Below are positions 1 through 6,399 of a DNA stretch of 12,407 nucleotides, one piece after another; position 1 is the stretch's first letter; each line of letters begins with the position of its first letter. The notes beneath the pieces are model-generated. The model did no database searches, was not told where the DNA came from, and saw nothing but the letters and a program-made list of their open reading frames with translations. Source of the stretch: Gammaproteobacteria bacterium (GTDB taxonomy: Bacteria; Pseudomonadota; Gammaproteobacteria; SZUA-229); the NCBI GenBank assembly GCA_026197015.1, contig JAPHRB010000060.1, forward strand, positions 1 to 12,407, written 5' to 3'. The translations under genes were made by a program, and so were the position numbers.

Positions 1-1267
1 CCAGCTTGTCAGCATTCATGGCCAAACACATGGAACAGCCGGGCTCACGCCATTCAAAACCTGCCTCGGTAAATAACTTATCTAAACCGGCTTTTTCTGC
101 CTGTTGTTTAATAAGTCCAGAACCCGGTACGATCATTGCCAGTTTTATATTAGCCGCGACTTTACGACCTTTAATAATATCTGCTGCTTCCTGTAAGTCT
201 TCTAAACGTGAATTAGTGCAGGAGCCGATAAAGACCTTATCAATATTTATCTCATTAACAGGCGTGCCTGCTTCCAGGCCCATATACTTTAATGCTTTTT
301 GCATACCAGCAGATTTCACTGCGTCAGTTTCGCCTGCAGGATCAGGAACCTTTTCACCTATAGACACAACCATTTCTGGAGATGTGCCCCAGGTCACTTG
401 CGGAGATATTGATTCCGCTTTTAAAGTCAGCTCTTTATCAAATACCGCATCATCATCACTGTGTAAATCAAACCAGGCGGCCACCGCTTTATCCCAGTTA
501 TCACCTTTAGGTGAATAAGGACGCCCATCTACATAATCAATCGTGGTTTGGTCAACCGCCACCAGACCGACTCGCGCACCTGCTTCGATCGCCATATTAC
601 AAATCGTCATACGACCTTCCATTGACAGCTTACGAATAGCCGAGCCTGCAAACTCAATTGCGTAACCGTTACCACCAGCGGTGCCTATTTCGCCTATAAC
701 CGCTAGAACAATATCTTTAGCCGTTACACCCGCGCCTAACTCACCTTCCACATTAATACGCATATTGCTCATTTTTTTCTGCAATAAACACTGAGTAGCT
801 AAAACGTGTTCAACTTCAGATGTACCAATGCCAAACGCCATAGAACCAAAAGCACCATGCGTTGCTGTATGCGAGTCACCACATACCAATGTCATTCCTG
901 GTAATGTTGCCCCCTGCTCAGGACCTATTACATGCACAATACCCTGACGTATATCATTCATTGCAAACTGGGTAATACCGAATTCTTTAGTGTTCTTTTC
1001 TAATGTTTCAACCTGTATTTTTGCAACCGCATCGGTAATACCTGCAACCCTTTCAGATGGAACTGTCGGCACATTGTGATCAGGTACTGCTAAGGTTGTT
1101 TCCGTACGCCATGGTTTACGGTTCGCCAGGCGCAAACCTTCAAAGGCCTGGGGTGATGTCACTTCATGTACCAGATGACGATCAATATAAAGCAGGGCTG
1201 TACCGTCTTTTTCCATTCGCACAACGTGAGAATCAAATAATTTATCGTATAATGTCTTGCCGGCCAT
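1..1267 (-). CDS. leuC: 3-isopropylmalate dehydratase large subunit (partial, C-terminus beyond window)
   Basis: LeuC with LeuD isomerises 2-isopropylmalate to 3-isopropylmalate in leucine synthesis; it is a cytoplasmic [4Fe-4S] aconitase-family enzyme. Reading from the ATG at 1267 gives 422 uninterrupted codons to the window edge, starting MAGKTLYDKLFDSHVV. The family is usually about 465-475 residues, so roughly the last 45-50 are outside. Visible signatures are CGDSHTATHGAFG in the N-terminal half, SCTNSR with Cys350, and GCSMC with Cys411 and Cys414; these three cysteines match the cluster ligands of the family. No frameshift is seen. A purine-rich AGAGAAGA stretch lies directly before the start. 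The gene is divergent from a LysR regulator 149 bp away; the rest of the leu genes, if linked, would lie to the left. Identification is from conserved motifs and is very secure. Confidence 0.97.
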   Translation of the reverse strand, partial: MAGKTLYDKLFDSHVVRMEKDGTALLYIDRHLVHEVTSPQAFEGLRLANRKPWRTETTLAVPDHNVPTVPSERVAGITDAVAKIQVETLEKNTKEFGITQFAMNDIRQGIVHVIGPEQGATLPGMTLVCGDSHTATHGAFGSMAFGIGTSEVEHVLATQCLLQKKMSNMRINVEGELGAGVTAKDIVLAVIGEIGTAGGNGYAIEFAGSAIRKLSMEGRMTICNMAIEAGARVGLVAVDQTTIDYVDGRPYSPKGDNWDKAVAAWFDLHSDDDAVFDKELTLKAESISPQVTWGTSPEMVVSIGEKVPDPAGETDAVKSAGMQKALKYMGLEAGTPVNEINIDKVFIGSCTNSRLEDLQEAADIIKGRKVAANIKLAMIVPGSGLIKQQAEKAGLDKLFTEAGFEWREPGCSMCLAMNADKL

Positions 1268-1302
1268 TCTTCTCTAAACTCCCGCTATAGCGTCTTTTGG
1301 AT

Positions 1303-1332
1303 GTTATAGTCATCTTATTTCTCAAGTTTGAA
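1303..1332 (-). promoter_or_regulatory. Candidate leuC promoter
   Basis: On the minus strand a TTCAAA box (1332-1327) and a TATAAC box (1308-1303) are 18 bp apart, each a fair match to sigma-70 boxes. The upstream edge of the -35 box touches the first ATTC-N7-GAAT palindrome (1332-1346), the usual place for a LysR-type activator to contact RNA polymerase. The assignment is by eye; the -35 match is only 4 of 6. Confidence 0.4.
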
Positions 1333-1346
1333 TTCTATCCCTGAAT
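1332..1346. promoter_or_regulatory. Candidate LysR-type operator, site 1
   Basis: ATTC-N7-GAAT palindrome that satisfies the LysR T-N11-A rule (T1333, A1345). It is followed by AAAA, exactly like site 2 at 1383-1397, 51 bp away (about five helical turns). Its place just upstream of the putative leuC -35 box suggests activation of leuC. Binding is inferred. Confidence 0.5.
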
Positions 1347-1382
1347 AAAACATAAAACAAATTCATCTTTTTCATATAAACT

Positions 1383-1397
1383 ATTCCCAACAGGAAT
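1383..1397. promoter_or_regulatory. Candidate LysR-type operator, site 2
   Basis: Second ATTC-N7-GAAT palindrome, with arms extending to TATTCC/GGAATA (1382-1387 / 1393-1398) around CAACA; T1384 and A1396 give T-N11-A. It lies just downstream of a TATAAA (1375-1380) that could be the -10 of the regulator gene, so occupancy would be expected to repress the regulator's own transcription, a common LysR-family arrangement. This is inference from position. Confidence 0.5.
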
Positions 1398-1416
1398 AAA
1401 AGAATATAAACACCTT

Positions 1417-2289
1417 ATGGAAATTCAAAACTTATCTGCATTAATCTCAGTCAGCGAAAAAAAATCTTTCTCCAAAGCGGCGGAACAACTATTTATTACT
1501 CAACCCGCTGTAAGCAAACGCATATCAGCGTTAGAAAAAGAACTTAATATTCGCCTCTTCGACCGTATTGGTAAAAGCGTACGGCTAACGGAAGCGGGTA
1601 GAACCCTGCTTCCCAGTGCATTACGTATTTTAGCTGAACTGGAAGACAGCAAACGCGCCATTGGTAATTTAAATGAAAAAGTGGGCGGAAAACTCAGCAT
1701 CGCAACGAGCCACCACATAGGCCTGCATCGTTTACCACCCGTATTGCGTGCGTTCACCCGTAATCACTCGGAGGTTGACCTTGATATTCGTTTTATGGAT
1801 TCAGAAGAAGCCTGCCAATGCGTGCTTAAAGGCGAGGTGGAACTGGCTATAGCCACTCTACCAGAGAGTAACTGGCCACAATTACAAAGCCAGATGATAT
1901 GGCGCGACCCACTGGATATAGTTATTAGCACTCAGCATCCGCAAGTCAAGTTAAGTCAAGTCAGCATAGAGCAGCTCAGTAAAATACCTGCTATTTTGCC
2001 TTCTCAGAATACTTTCACCCGTGAGTTACTAGAACAGGCACTGGGCCTGAATCACCAGAACATGAAAATAGCAATGGAAACTAACTATCTGGAAACCATT
2101 AAAATGATGGTCTCCATCGGGCTGGGCTGGAGTGTTTTACCGGTTTCCATGGTCACCCCCGATATAGCCATAATGAACATCAAGGGTATAGAGTTTGAAA
2201 GACTGCTGGGTGTTGTGAGTCATCAGCACAGAACCTTATCTAATGCAGCAAAAATGTTATTACAGGAGCTTGAGAAACATAACGCCTGA
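1417..2289 (+). CDS. LysR-type transcriptional regulator, divergent from leuC
   Basis: A 290-residue LysR-family regulator, the standard family length. Residues about 1-62 form the winged helix-turn-helix: FSKAAEQLFITQPAVSKRIS is the classic recognition segment, followed by LEKELNIRLFDR and the wing VRLTEAGRTLLP. A linker helix (about 63-88) leads to the two-lobed effector domain (about 90-290), starting GGKLSIATSHHIGLHRLPPVL. It is divergent from leuC, and I recall LysR genes at this place in other gammaproteobacteria such as Pseudomonas. Control of leuC is inferred from this and from the two palindromes in the gap. The effector is unknown; a leucine-pathway intermediate such as 2-isopropylmalate is a guess by analogy. 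The ATG has no good Shine-Dalgarno sequence, suggesting weak translation. The stop lies in a small palindrome shared with the stop of the converging phosphatase gene. Confidence 0.93.
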   Translation: MEIQNLSALISVSEKKSFSKAAEQLFITQPAVSKRISALEKELNIRLFDRIGKSVRLTEAGRTLLPSALRILAELEDSKRAIGNLNEKVGGKLSIATSHHIGLHRLPPVLRAFTRNHSEVDLDIRFMDSEEACQCVLKGEVELAIATLPESNWPQLQSQMIWRDPLDIVISTQHPQVKLSQVSIEQLSKIPAILPSQNTFTRELLEQALGLNHQNMKIAMETNYLETIKMMVSIGLGWSVLPVSMVTPDIAIMNIKGIEFERLLGVVSHQHRTLSNAAKMLLQELEKHNA

Positions 2290-2306
2290 TAAGCATGTAA
2301 TTATCA
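2287..2306. repeat. Small palindrome holding both converging stop codons
   Basis: TGATAA (2287-2292) and TTATCA (2301-2306) are perfect inverted arms around an 8-nt loop; they contain the TGA of the LysR gene and, on the other strand, the TGA of the phosphatase gene. The stem is too short and AT-rich, and lacks a T-tract, to be called a terminator with confidence. Confidence 0.35.
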
Positions 2307-3098
2307 ACCATCAGCAGGAAAATTTAATATTTGCAGGATATCTGGCATTAACTCAGGATTACCCACTGCAATAACGTGGTTAGGTGAAGTCAGGCTTAAT
2401 TTATTTCCATACCAGTCGGTAATTAAACCACCGGCATTATTTATAATAGGTCCCAGCGCGGCATAATCATGCACTAACGGCCCTGCGGTAATCACCATAT
2501 CCAGATGCCCCGCAGCTAGTAAACCATAATCATATGGCGCCACACCCCATTGCGCCCAATGAGTGGCTTTCCACACCTTATCTATATAGTGGTCTCTGCC
2601 TTCTGTATGCCACTCAAAACCCGCACGTGCAATTATTGCTTTATCAACTGATGCGCATTTACGCGTTAGCACTCTCTGACCATTTAAAAAAGCACCTTCA
2701 CCATCAGCACCAATCCATCTTTCACGTGAAATTGCCTGGTCAATAACCCCCAGTATAAACTCGCCCTGATATGCCAGACCTAACAACAGAGCAAATGTCG
2801 GGTGGCCAGTCATGAAGTACTTGGTGCCATCAACCGGGTCTATCACCCAGACAAACTCTGCGTCTGCCTGATGTGCAGGGTATTCCTCACCTAAGATGCC
2901 ATGATCTGGGAACTGCTTCATAACCATTTCACGCATTACCGTTTCAGACTCTTTATCTACCTGTGTTACGGGACTACTATCGTCCTTATATTCAGTAGAT
3001 ACGGGCTGTCGATAATATTTGCGGTGTATTTTTCCAACTGCATCGGCGACTTTATGAGCAAAATCGCTAAATTCTTTAATTTGTTTTTGTGCGGGCAT
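2304..3098 (-). CDS. hisN: Inositol-monophosphatase-family phosphatase, probably histidinol-phosphatase
   Basis: A 264-residue Mg2+-dependent phosphatase of the inositol monophosphatase superfamily. Ligands are visible in order: Glu71 in GEEYP, Asp87 and Asp90 in VWVIDPVDGTKYF, and Asp211 in VHDYAALGPII. The DGTKYFMTGHPTFALLLGL stretch and the ending AAGHLDMVI...GGLITDWYG resemble HisN histidinol-phosphatases (step 8 of histidine synthesis) more than SuhB or CysQ, but substrate cannot be fixed from sequence alone. Start choice: the frame extends to a GTG at 3116, but the ATG at 3098 is preceded by GAAGAG at proper spacing and gives the family N-terminus. It converges on the LysR gene and is divergent from slyD, so it is probably a single-gene unit. 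Confidence 0.85.
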   Translation of the reverse strand: MPAQKQIKEFSDFAHKVADAVGKIHRKYYRQPVSTEYKDDSSPVTQVDKESETVMREMVMKQFPDHGILGEEYPAHQADAEFVWVIDPVDGTKYFMTGHPTFALLLGLAYQGEFILGVIDQAISRERWIGADGEGAFLNGQRVLTRKCASVDKAIIARAGFEWHTEGRDHYIDKVWKATHWAQWGVAPYDYGLLAAGHLDMVITAGPLVHDYAALGPIINNAGGLITDWYGNKLSLTSPNHVIAVGNPELMPDILQILNFPADG

Positions 3099-3187
3099 TT
3101 TTCTCTTCAAACACACTCAAAAAGGCGTGTTATATGTGTTCAATTTTTATTTAAGAAGACCGAATAATACCTGGCCCTTGAAGATAG

Positions 3188-3216
3188 ATACAGAAAAACC
3201 AAAATTAAGATATAAT
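3188..3216 (+). promoter_or_regulatory. Candidate slyD promoter
   Basis: A perfect TATAAT (3211-3216) lies 41 bp before the slyD ATG. The hexamer 17 bp upstream (ATACAG, 3188-3193) is a poor -35 box, so the call rests mainly on the -10. Confidence 0.45.
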
Positions 3217-3257
3217 CTCCACTCTTTTCAAACCAAACAGAGCAAATAGAGCTAGCT

Positions 3258-3746
3258 ATGAATATAACCGCCGACAAAGCCATTACCATCAATTACACAC
3301 TAAAAGACGATGAAGGCAAATTAATTGATGAATCAAAAGACTCAAGTTTTATCTATCTACATGGTCACAGCAATATCATCCCGGGGCTTGAAGCTGCATT
3401 AGACAATAAAACCAAAGGTGATACGTTTGAACTGGTACTTGAACCTAAAGATGCTTATGGCGAATATAACGCGGCTATTACACAAACAATAAGTCGCAGC
3501 GCATTCGGTGAAGAAAAAATCGAAGTAGGCATGCAGTTTCATGCAGAAGGCGATGATGGTAACCCGGTTTTAATTACAATTAGTGAAATCAATGGTGATG
3601 ATGTAACCATTGACGGCAACCCACCACTAGCCGGTGTAACCTTAAATTATTCTGTAGAGGTTATAGATGTTAGAGACGCCACAAAAGAAGAGTTAAGCCA
3701 CGGGCATATACATGCGCACGGTGAAAGTTGCGGACATAACCACTAA
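3258..3746 (+). CDS. slyD: FKBP-type peptidyl-prolyl cis-trans isomerase SlyD
   Basis: A 162-residue cytoplasmic FKBP of the SlyD class, a prolyl isomerase/chaperone that also binds nickel and serves hydrogenase maturation in E. coli. The FKBP fold is split: residues 1 to about 70 carry Tyr13, IPGLE (41-45) and DAYGEY; an insert-in-flap chaperone domain covers about 73-122; the fold closes with PLAGVTLNYSVEVIDV (123-138). The canonical GNHPLAG reads GNPPLAG, a minor substitution. The tail is short but metal-binding in type: His148, 150, 152, 154, Cys158, His160, 162. It is shorter than the roughly 50-residue tail of E. coli SlyD, so nickel capacity should be lower. The ribosome-binding site (AGAG, 3248-3251) is weak. 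It stands alone, divergent from the phosphatase gene, with a terminator-like hairpin downstream. Confidence 0.93.
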   Translation: MNITADKAITINYTLKDDEGKLIDESKDSSFIYLHGHSNIIPGLEAALDNKTKGDTFELVLEPKDAYGEYNAAITQTISRSAFGEEKIEVGMQFHAEGDDGNPVLITISEINGDDVTIDGNPPLAGVTLNYSVEVIDVRDATKEELSHGHIHAHGESCGHNH

Positions 3747-3758
3747 AATCTAAATTCG

Positions 3759-3807
3759 GCAGACATTGATCAGTTATTTAACGACTGATTCATGCCTGCT
3801 TTATTTT
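3759..3807 (+). terminator. Probable slyD terminator, overlapping the end of the converging MFS gene
   Basis: Imperfect hairpin: 3759-3774 pairs with 3784-3799, including perfect ATCAGT/ACTGAT next to a 9-nt loop and GCAG/CTGC at the base, followed by TTTATTTT. The stop codon of the minus-strand transporter (3770-3772) lies inside the stem, so the terminator doubles as coding sequence for the last codons of the opposing gene. Confidence 0.55.
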
Positions 3808-4945
3808 CCATATTTGTAAATTTTAATACGATAAGAAAAGCCACAAATGATGTCGCTGCTGCAGCGCCAAATATAAGCTGCGGTGAATAAATATCCCAGT
3901 AGGCACCACTCAGTAATGTGCCAACAGCGCCACCCGCACCAAAACTAATCGCAGAATACAGGGCCTGTCCACGGCCCTGTAATTTACCTTTAAAGTTCTG
4001 ATGAAATAATTCAATAGCAACCGCATGATACAAACCAAAACTTGCCGCATGTAAACACTGGGCAAAAATAATCATTAACAGATTATCAACATACGAGCCA
4101 ATTAATAACCAGCGTATTGTCGTTAAACCCAGAGCAACTATGAGTAATAACCTTGGTGCATATTTAGGCATTAATTTATGCATAAACATAAATAAAATGA
4201 TTTCAGCAATGACACCCAATGCCCATAACCAGCCAAGAGCTGCGTTACTATAATCATATTGCTTAAGGTAAATAGAATAAAAAGTGTAATACGGGCCATG
4301 ACTCATTTGTATTAAAAAACAGACTAACAAAAGAGCAATAACATGTGGCTGTTTTAATACTTTAAAAATCGAGCCATGTTCAATATGAGTGGATTTACAG
4401 GGCGCATCATTAACCAGAAAACTAAAAACAACAATTAACACATATATTATAAAAACAGATATTGGCACCAACTGGTAACCATACTCATCCAGCATCGTAC
4501 CTATAATAATCACAGAAAAAACAAAACCCAATGACCCCCACAAACGTACCACACTGTATTTATAGGTAAACGCTCCTAAATGATTCATGGTATTTGCTTC
4601 AAACTGCGGCAATGTCGCATTCCAGAAAAAGCTGAATAACAACATGACAACAGCCAGCCACCAGAAACTGGAATTAATAAAGACACCTAAAAAAGCAATG
4701 CTGGAACAAATACTGGCAATACGGATTATTTTCATACAGTGCCCGGTATGATCAGCAATCCAGCTCCATAAATAAGGCGCAATAATTTTTGTGGCCATCA
4801 GTATGGCCATTAATTCACCAATAGATTTTGCATCAAACCCGAGTGAGTTTAGATAAAGACTCCAGTAAGGTACGACGATACCAAGCGATGCGAAGTAAAC
4901 CCAGTAAAAACCAGATAGACGCCAGTAAGGCATTTGAGTAGTCAT
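3770..4945 (-). CDS. MFS transporter, HcaT / MFS_1-like type
   Basis: A 391-residue inner-membrane protein with about 12 hydrophobic helices, typical of the major facilitator superfamily. The opening (PYWRLSGFYWVYFASLGIVV) and WSWIADHTG in the loop between helices 2 and 3 fit the MFS_1-like group that includes HcaT and nucleoside permease-like proteins, as does LHAASFGLYHAVAIELF plus QGRGQALYSAISFGAGGAVG in the C-terminal half. The substrate is unknown. I recall an orthologue beside aroC in Pseudomonas, so the position is conserved, but no link to shikimate is shown. The ATG at 4945 has no clear Shine-Dalgarno sequence, and a palindromic element begins only about 7-10 bp upstream; this may have displaced native expression signals. 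Confidence 0.88.
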   Translation of the reverse strand: MTTQMPYWRLSGFYWVYFASLGIVVPYWSLYLNSLGFDAKSIGELMAILMATKIIAPYLWSWIADHTGHCMKIIRIASICSSIAFLGVFINSSFWWLAVVMLLFSFFWNATLPQFEANTMNHLGAFTYKYSVVRLWGSLGFVFSVIIIGTMLDEYGYQLVPISVFIIYVLIVVFSFLVNDAPCKSTHIEHGSIFKVLKQPHVIALLLVCFLIQMSHGPYYTFYSIYLKQYDYSNAALGWLWALGVIAEIILFMFMHKLMPKYAPRLLLIVALGLTTIRWLLIGSYVDNLLMIIFAQCLHAASFGLYHAVAIELFHQNFKGKLQGRGQALYSAISFGAGGAVGTLLSGAYWDIYSPQLIFGAAAATSFVAFLIVLKFTNMENKAGMNQSLNN

Positions 4946-4951
4946 ATGTAA

Positions 4952-5175
4952 TTGACAGGAAAAGAAAAACGAGAAGAAAACGCACTAAAATGTAGGGAGC
5001 ATTTTGAACGCACGTTAGTGCCGCCCTGAAAGGGCGAAGCGCAGGAGCGCGTTGTAAATGAACGCAAATTAACGCTAATTAAGCGACTATTAGTATTGTG
5101 TGCCGCAGGCACACAATAAAAACATTTGCGTTTATTTGCGTTCATTTGCGTTTTCTTTTTCTTTTCAGTTTTTTT
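4952..5175. repeat. Palindrome-rich, MITE-like intergenic element
   Basis: The 240-bp gap between aroC and the MFS gene is almost all inverted repeats. The outer ends mirror each other imperfectly: ACAGGAAAAGAAAAAC... (from 4955) and the reverse complement of ...TTTTCTTTTTCTTTTCAG near 5151-5170, each leading to AACGCA. Inside are GCACTAA/TTAGTGC (4982-4988/5015-5021) with nested AAAATG/CATTTT, CGCCCT-GAA-AGGGCG (5022-5036), GCGC-AGGA-GCGC (5039-5050), ATTGTGTGCC-GCA-GGCACACAAT (5095-5117), and AACGCAAAT-type units on both arms (about 5060-5085 and, inverted, 5123-5152). No coding potential is evident. A non-autonomous mobile element or dispersed palindromic repeat is likely; boundaries are approximate. 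Confidence 0.6.
5095..5117. repeat. Perfect 10-bp hairpin inside the aroC-MFS element
   Basis: ATTGTGTGCC and GGCACACAAT are exact inverted copies around a 3-nt GCA loop; one more T-A pair extends the stem to 11 bp. It lies about 70 bp downstream of the aroC stop on the minus strand. No T-tract follows on that strand, so it is not a textbook terminator, though it could protect or pause the transcript. Confidence 0.6.
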
Positions 5176-5185
5176 TCTTTAATAT

Positions 5186-6286
5186 TTATTCATCACCCGC
5201 CGGAATAACAGGCGTAGCACATTCAACATCGCCACATTGGGCATTAAATCTCATCATGTGATCTGCCAATGTTAAAGCCAGCATTGCTTCACAAATTGGA
5301 GTGGCGCGAATTCCAACACAGGGATCATGACGCCCATGGGTGACAACTTCCATTGGCTCCCCATTTATATCAACACTTCTGCCTGGCAAACGCATACTCG
5401 TAGTAGGTTTAAAAGCCGTATGTACAACAATATTTTGCCCTGAGCTGATGCCACCCAAAATTCCACCCGCATGATTACTCAAAAAACCCTGGGGCGTGAT
5501 TTCATCACGAAACTCTGTACCCTTAGCCTCTACACAGGAAAAACCACCACCAATTTCTACACCTTTAGCAGCATTAATAGTCATCATAGAATATGATATT
5601 TCTGCATCTAAACGATCAAAAACAGGCTCACCTAAACCTGGCGGCACACCTTCAGCGACCACAGATATTCTTGCGCCTACCGAGTTGCCTTCTTTACGTA
5701 AGGCATCCATATAATCTTCCATTTCTTTTACTTTATTAATATCCGGACTAAAGAAAGGGTTTTGACTGACCTGATCCCAGTCATGCTGCTCTGCCTCTAT
5801 GGGCCCTAACTTGGACAGGTAACCACGAATTAAAATATTATATGTATCTTTAAGGTATTTTTTTGCAATTGCGCCGGCTGCCACACGCATTGCGGTTTCT
5901 CTTGCTGATGAACGTCCACCACCACGATAATCACGAAAACCGTATTTTTGCGTATAAGTATAATCAGCATGCCCGGGCCTAAAGGTGCTGGCGATATTAC
6001 CGTAATCTTTCGAGCGTTGGTCAATATTTTCAATCAGCAAACCAATCGGCGTACCGGTTGTTTTTCCTTCAAAAATACCTGAAAGAATTTTCACCTGATC
6101 CGGCTCACGTCGTTGAGTAGTATGCCGGGAAGTACCAGGTCTACGCCGATCAAGGTCAGCCTGCAAGTCTGCTTCAGACAGCTCAATTCCAGGAGGACAG
6201 CCATCAATTATCGCCATTAAGGCCGGGCCATGTGACTCACCACTGGTTGTTACAGTGAACAATTTACCAAAAGTATTTCCTGACAA
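5186..6286 (-). CDS. aroC: Chorismate synthase (TTG start)
   Basis: AroC converts EPSP to chorismate with reduced FMN, the last shikimate step; it is a cytoplasmic tetramer. The 366-residue product is close to E. coli AroC (361). Signatures are GESHG (16-20), DLDRRRPGTSRHTTQRREPD (44-63), the YRGGGRSSARETA segment and RHDPCVGIRATPICEAMLAL near the C-terminus. Start choice: the open frame continues to an ATG at 6412, but the family begins (M)SGNTFGKLFTVTT, which puts the start at a TTG (6286-6284) preceded by a strong AGAGGAAG (6298-6291). The usual VTTFGESHG reads VTTSGESHG. It is normally next to prmB; here a plus-strand sensor gene lies between. The C-terminal GDVECATPVIPAGDE tail is slightly variable in the family. 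Confidence 0.96.
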   Translation of the reverse strand: MSGNTFGKLFTVTTSGESHGPALMAIIDGCPPGIELSEADLQADLDRRRPGTSRHTTQRREPDQVKILSGIFEGKTTGTPIGLLIENIDQRSKDYGNIASTFRPGHADYTYTQKYGFRDYRGGGRSSARETAMRVAAGAIAKKYLKDTYNILIRGYLSKLGPIEAEQHDWDQVSQNPFFSPDINKVKEMEDYMDALRKEGNSVGARISVVAEGVPPGLGEPVFDRLDAEISYSMMTINAAKGVEIGGGFSCVEAKGTEFRDEITPQGFLSNHAGGILGGISSGQNIVVHTAFKPTTSMRLPGRSVDINGEPMEVVTHGRHDPCVGIRATPICEAMLALTLADHMMRFNAQCGDVECATPVIPAGDE

Positions 6287-6290
6287 TTTA

Positions 6291-6298
6291 CTTCCTCT
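6291..6298 (-). promoter_or_regulatory. Ribosome-binding site deciding the aroC TTG start
   Basis: AGAGGAAG on the minus strand, a strong Shine-Dalgarno sequence 4 bases before the TTG codon at 6286-6284. No comparable site precedes the upstream in-frame ATG at 6412. Confidence 0.75.
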
Positions 6299-6399
6299 TA
6301 GACTAATGCATTTACCTGAACTGGATATTAACATATCGGCTTGCCAGCCGGTGGTAAAAACCTTTATAGTGGAATAGAACAAATAATAAAATAGAAACC

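Noticed and set aside
6..518. 170-codon plus-strand open frame
   Set aside because: It is antisense to leuC, whose motifs are unmistakable; the translation has no protein-like pattern.
1057..1290. 77-codon plus-strand open frame over the leuC start
   Set aside because: Antisense shadow of the leuC N-terminus.
1500..1757. 85-codon minus-strand open frame
   Set aside because: Antisense to the DNA-binding half of the LysR gene.
3099..3116. GTG start extending the HisN-like protein by six residues
   Set aside because: The ATG at 3098 has a Shine-Dalgarno-like GAAGAG in the very bases that would encode the extension.
5095..5117. Intrinsic terminator of aroC
   Set aside because: The stem is strong, but on the aroC strand it is followed by ACTAATAG rather than a T-tract.
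4942..5145. 67-codon minus-strand open frame in the aroC-MFS gap
   Set aside because: It runs through the palindromic element; the translation is low complexity and there is no ribosome-binding site.
5060..5155. Repeated AACGCAAAT / ATTTGCGTT units as a CRISPR array
   Set aside because: Units are about 10 bp, nearly adjacent, in both orientations and with no unique spacers.
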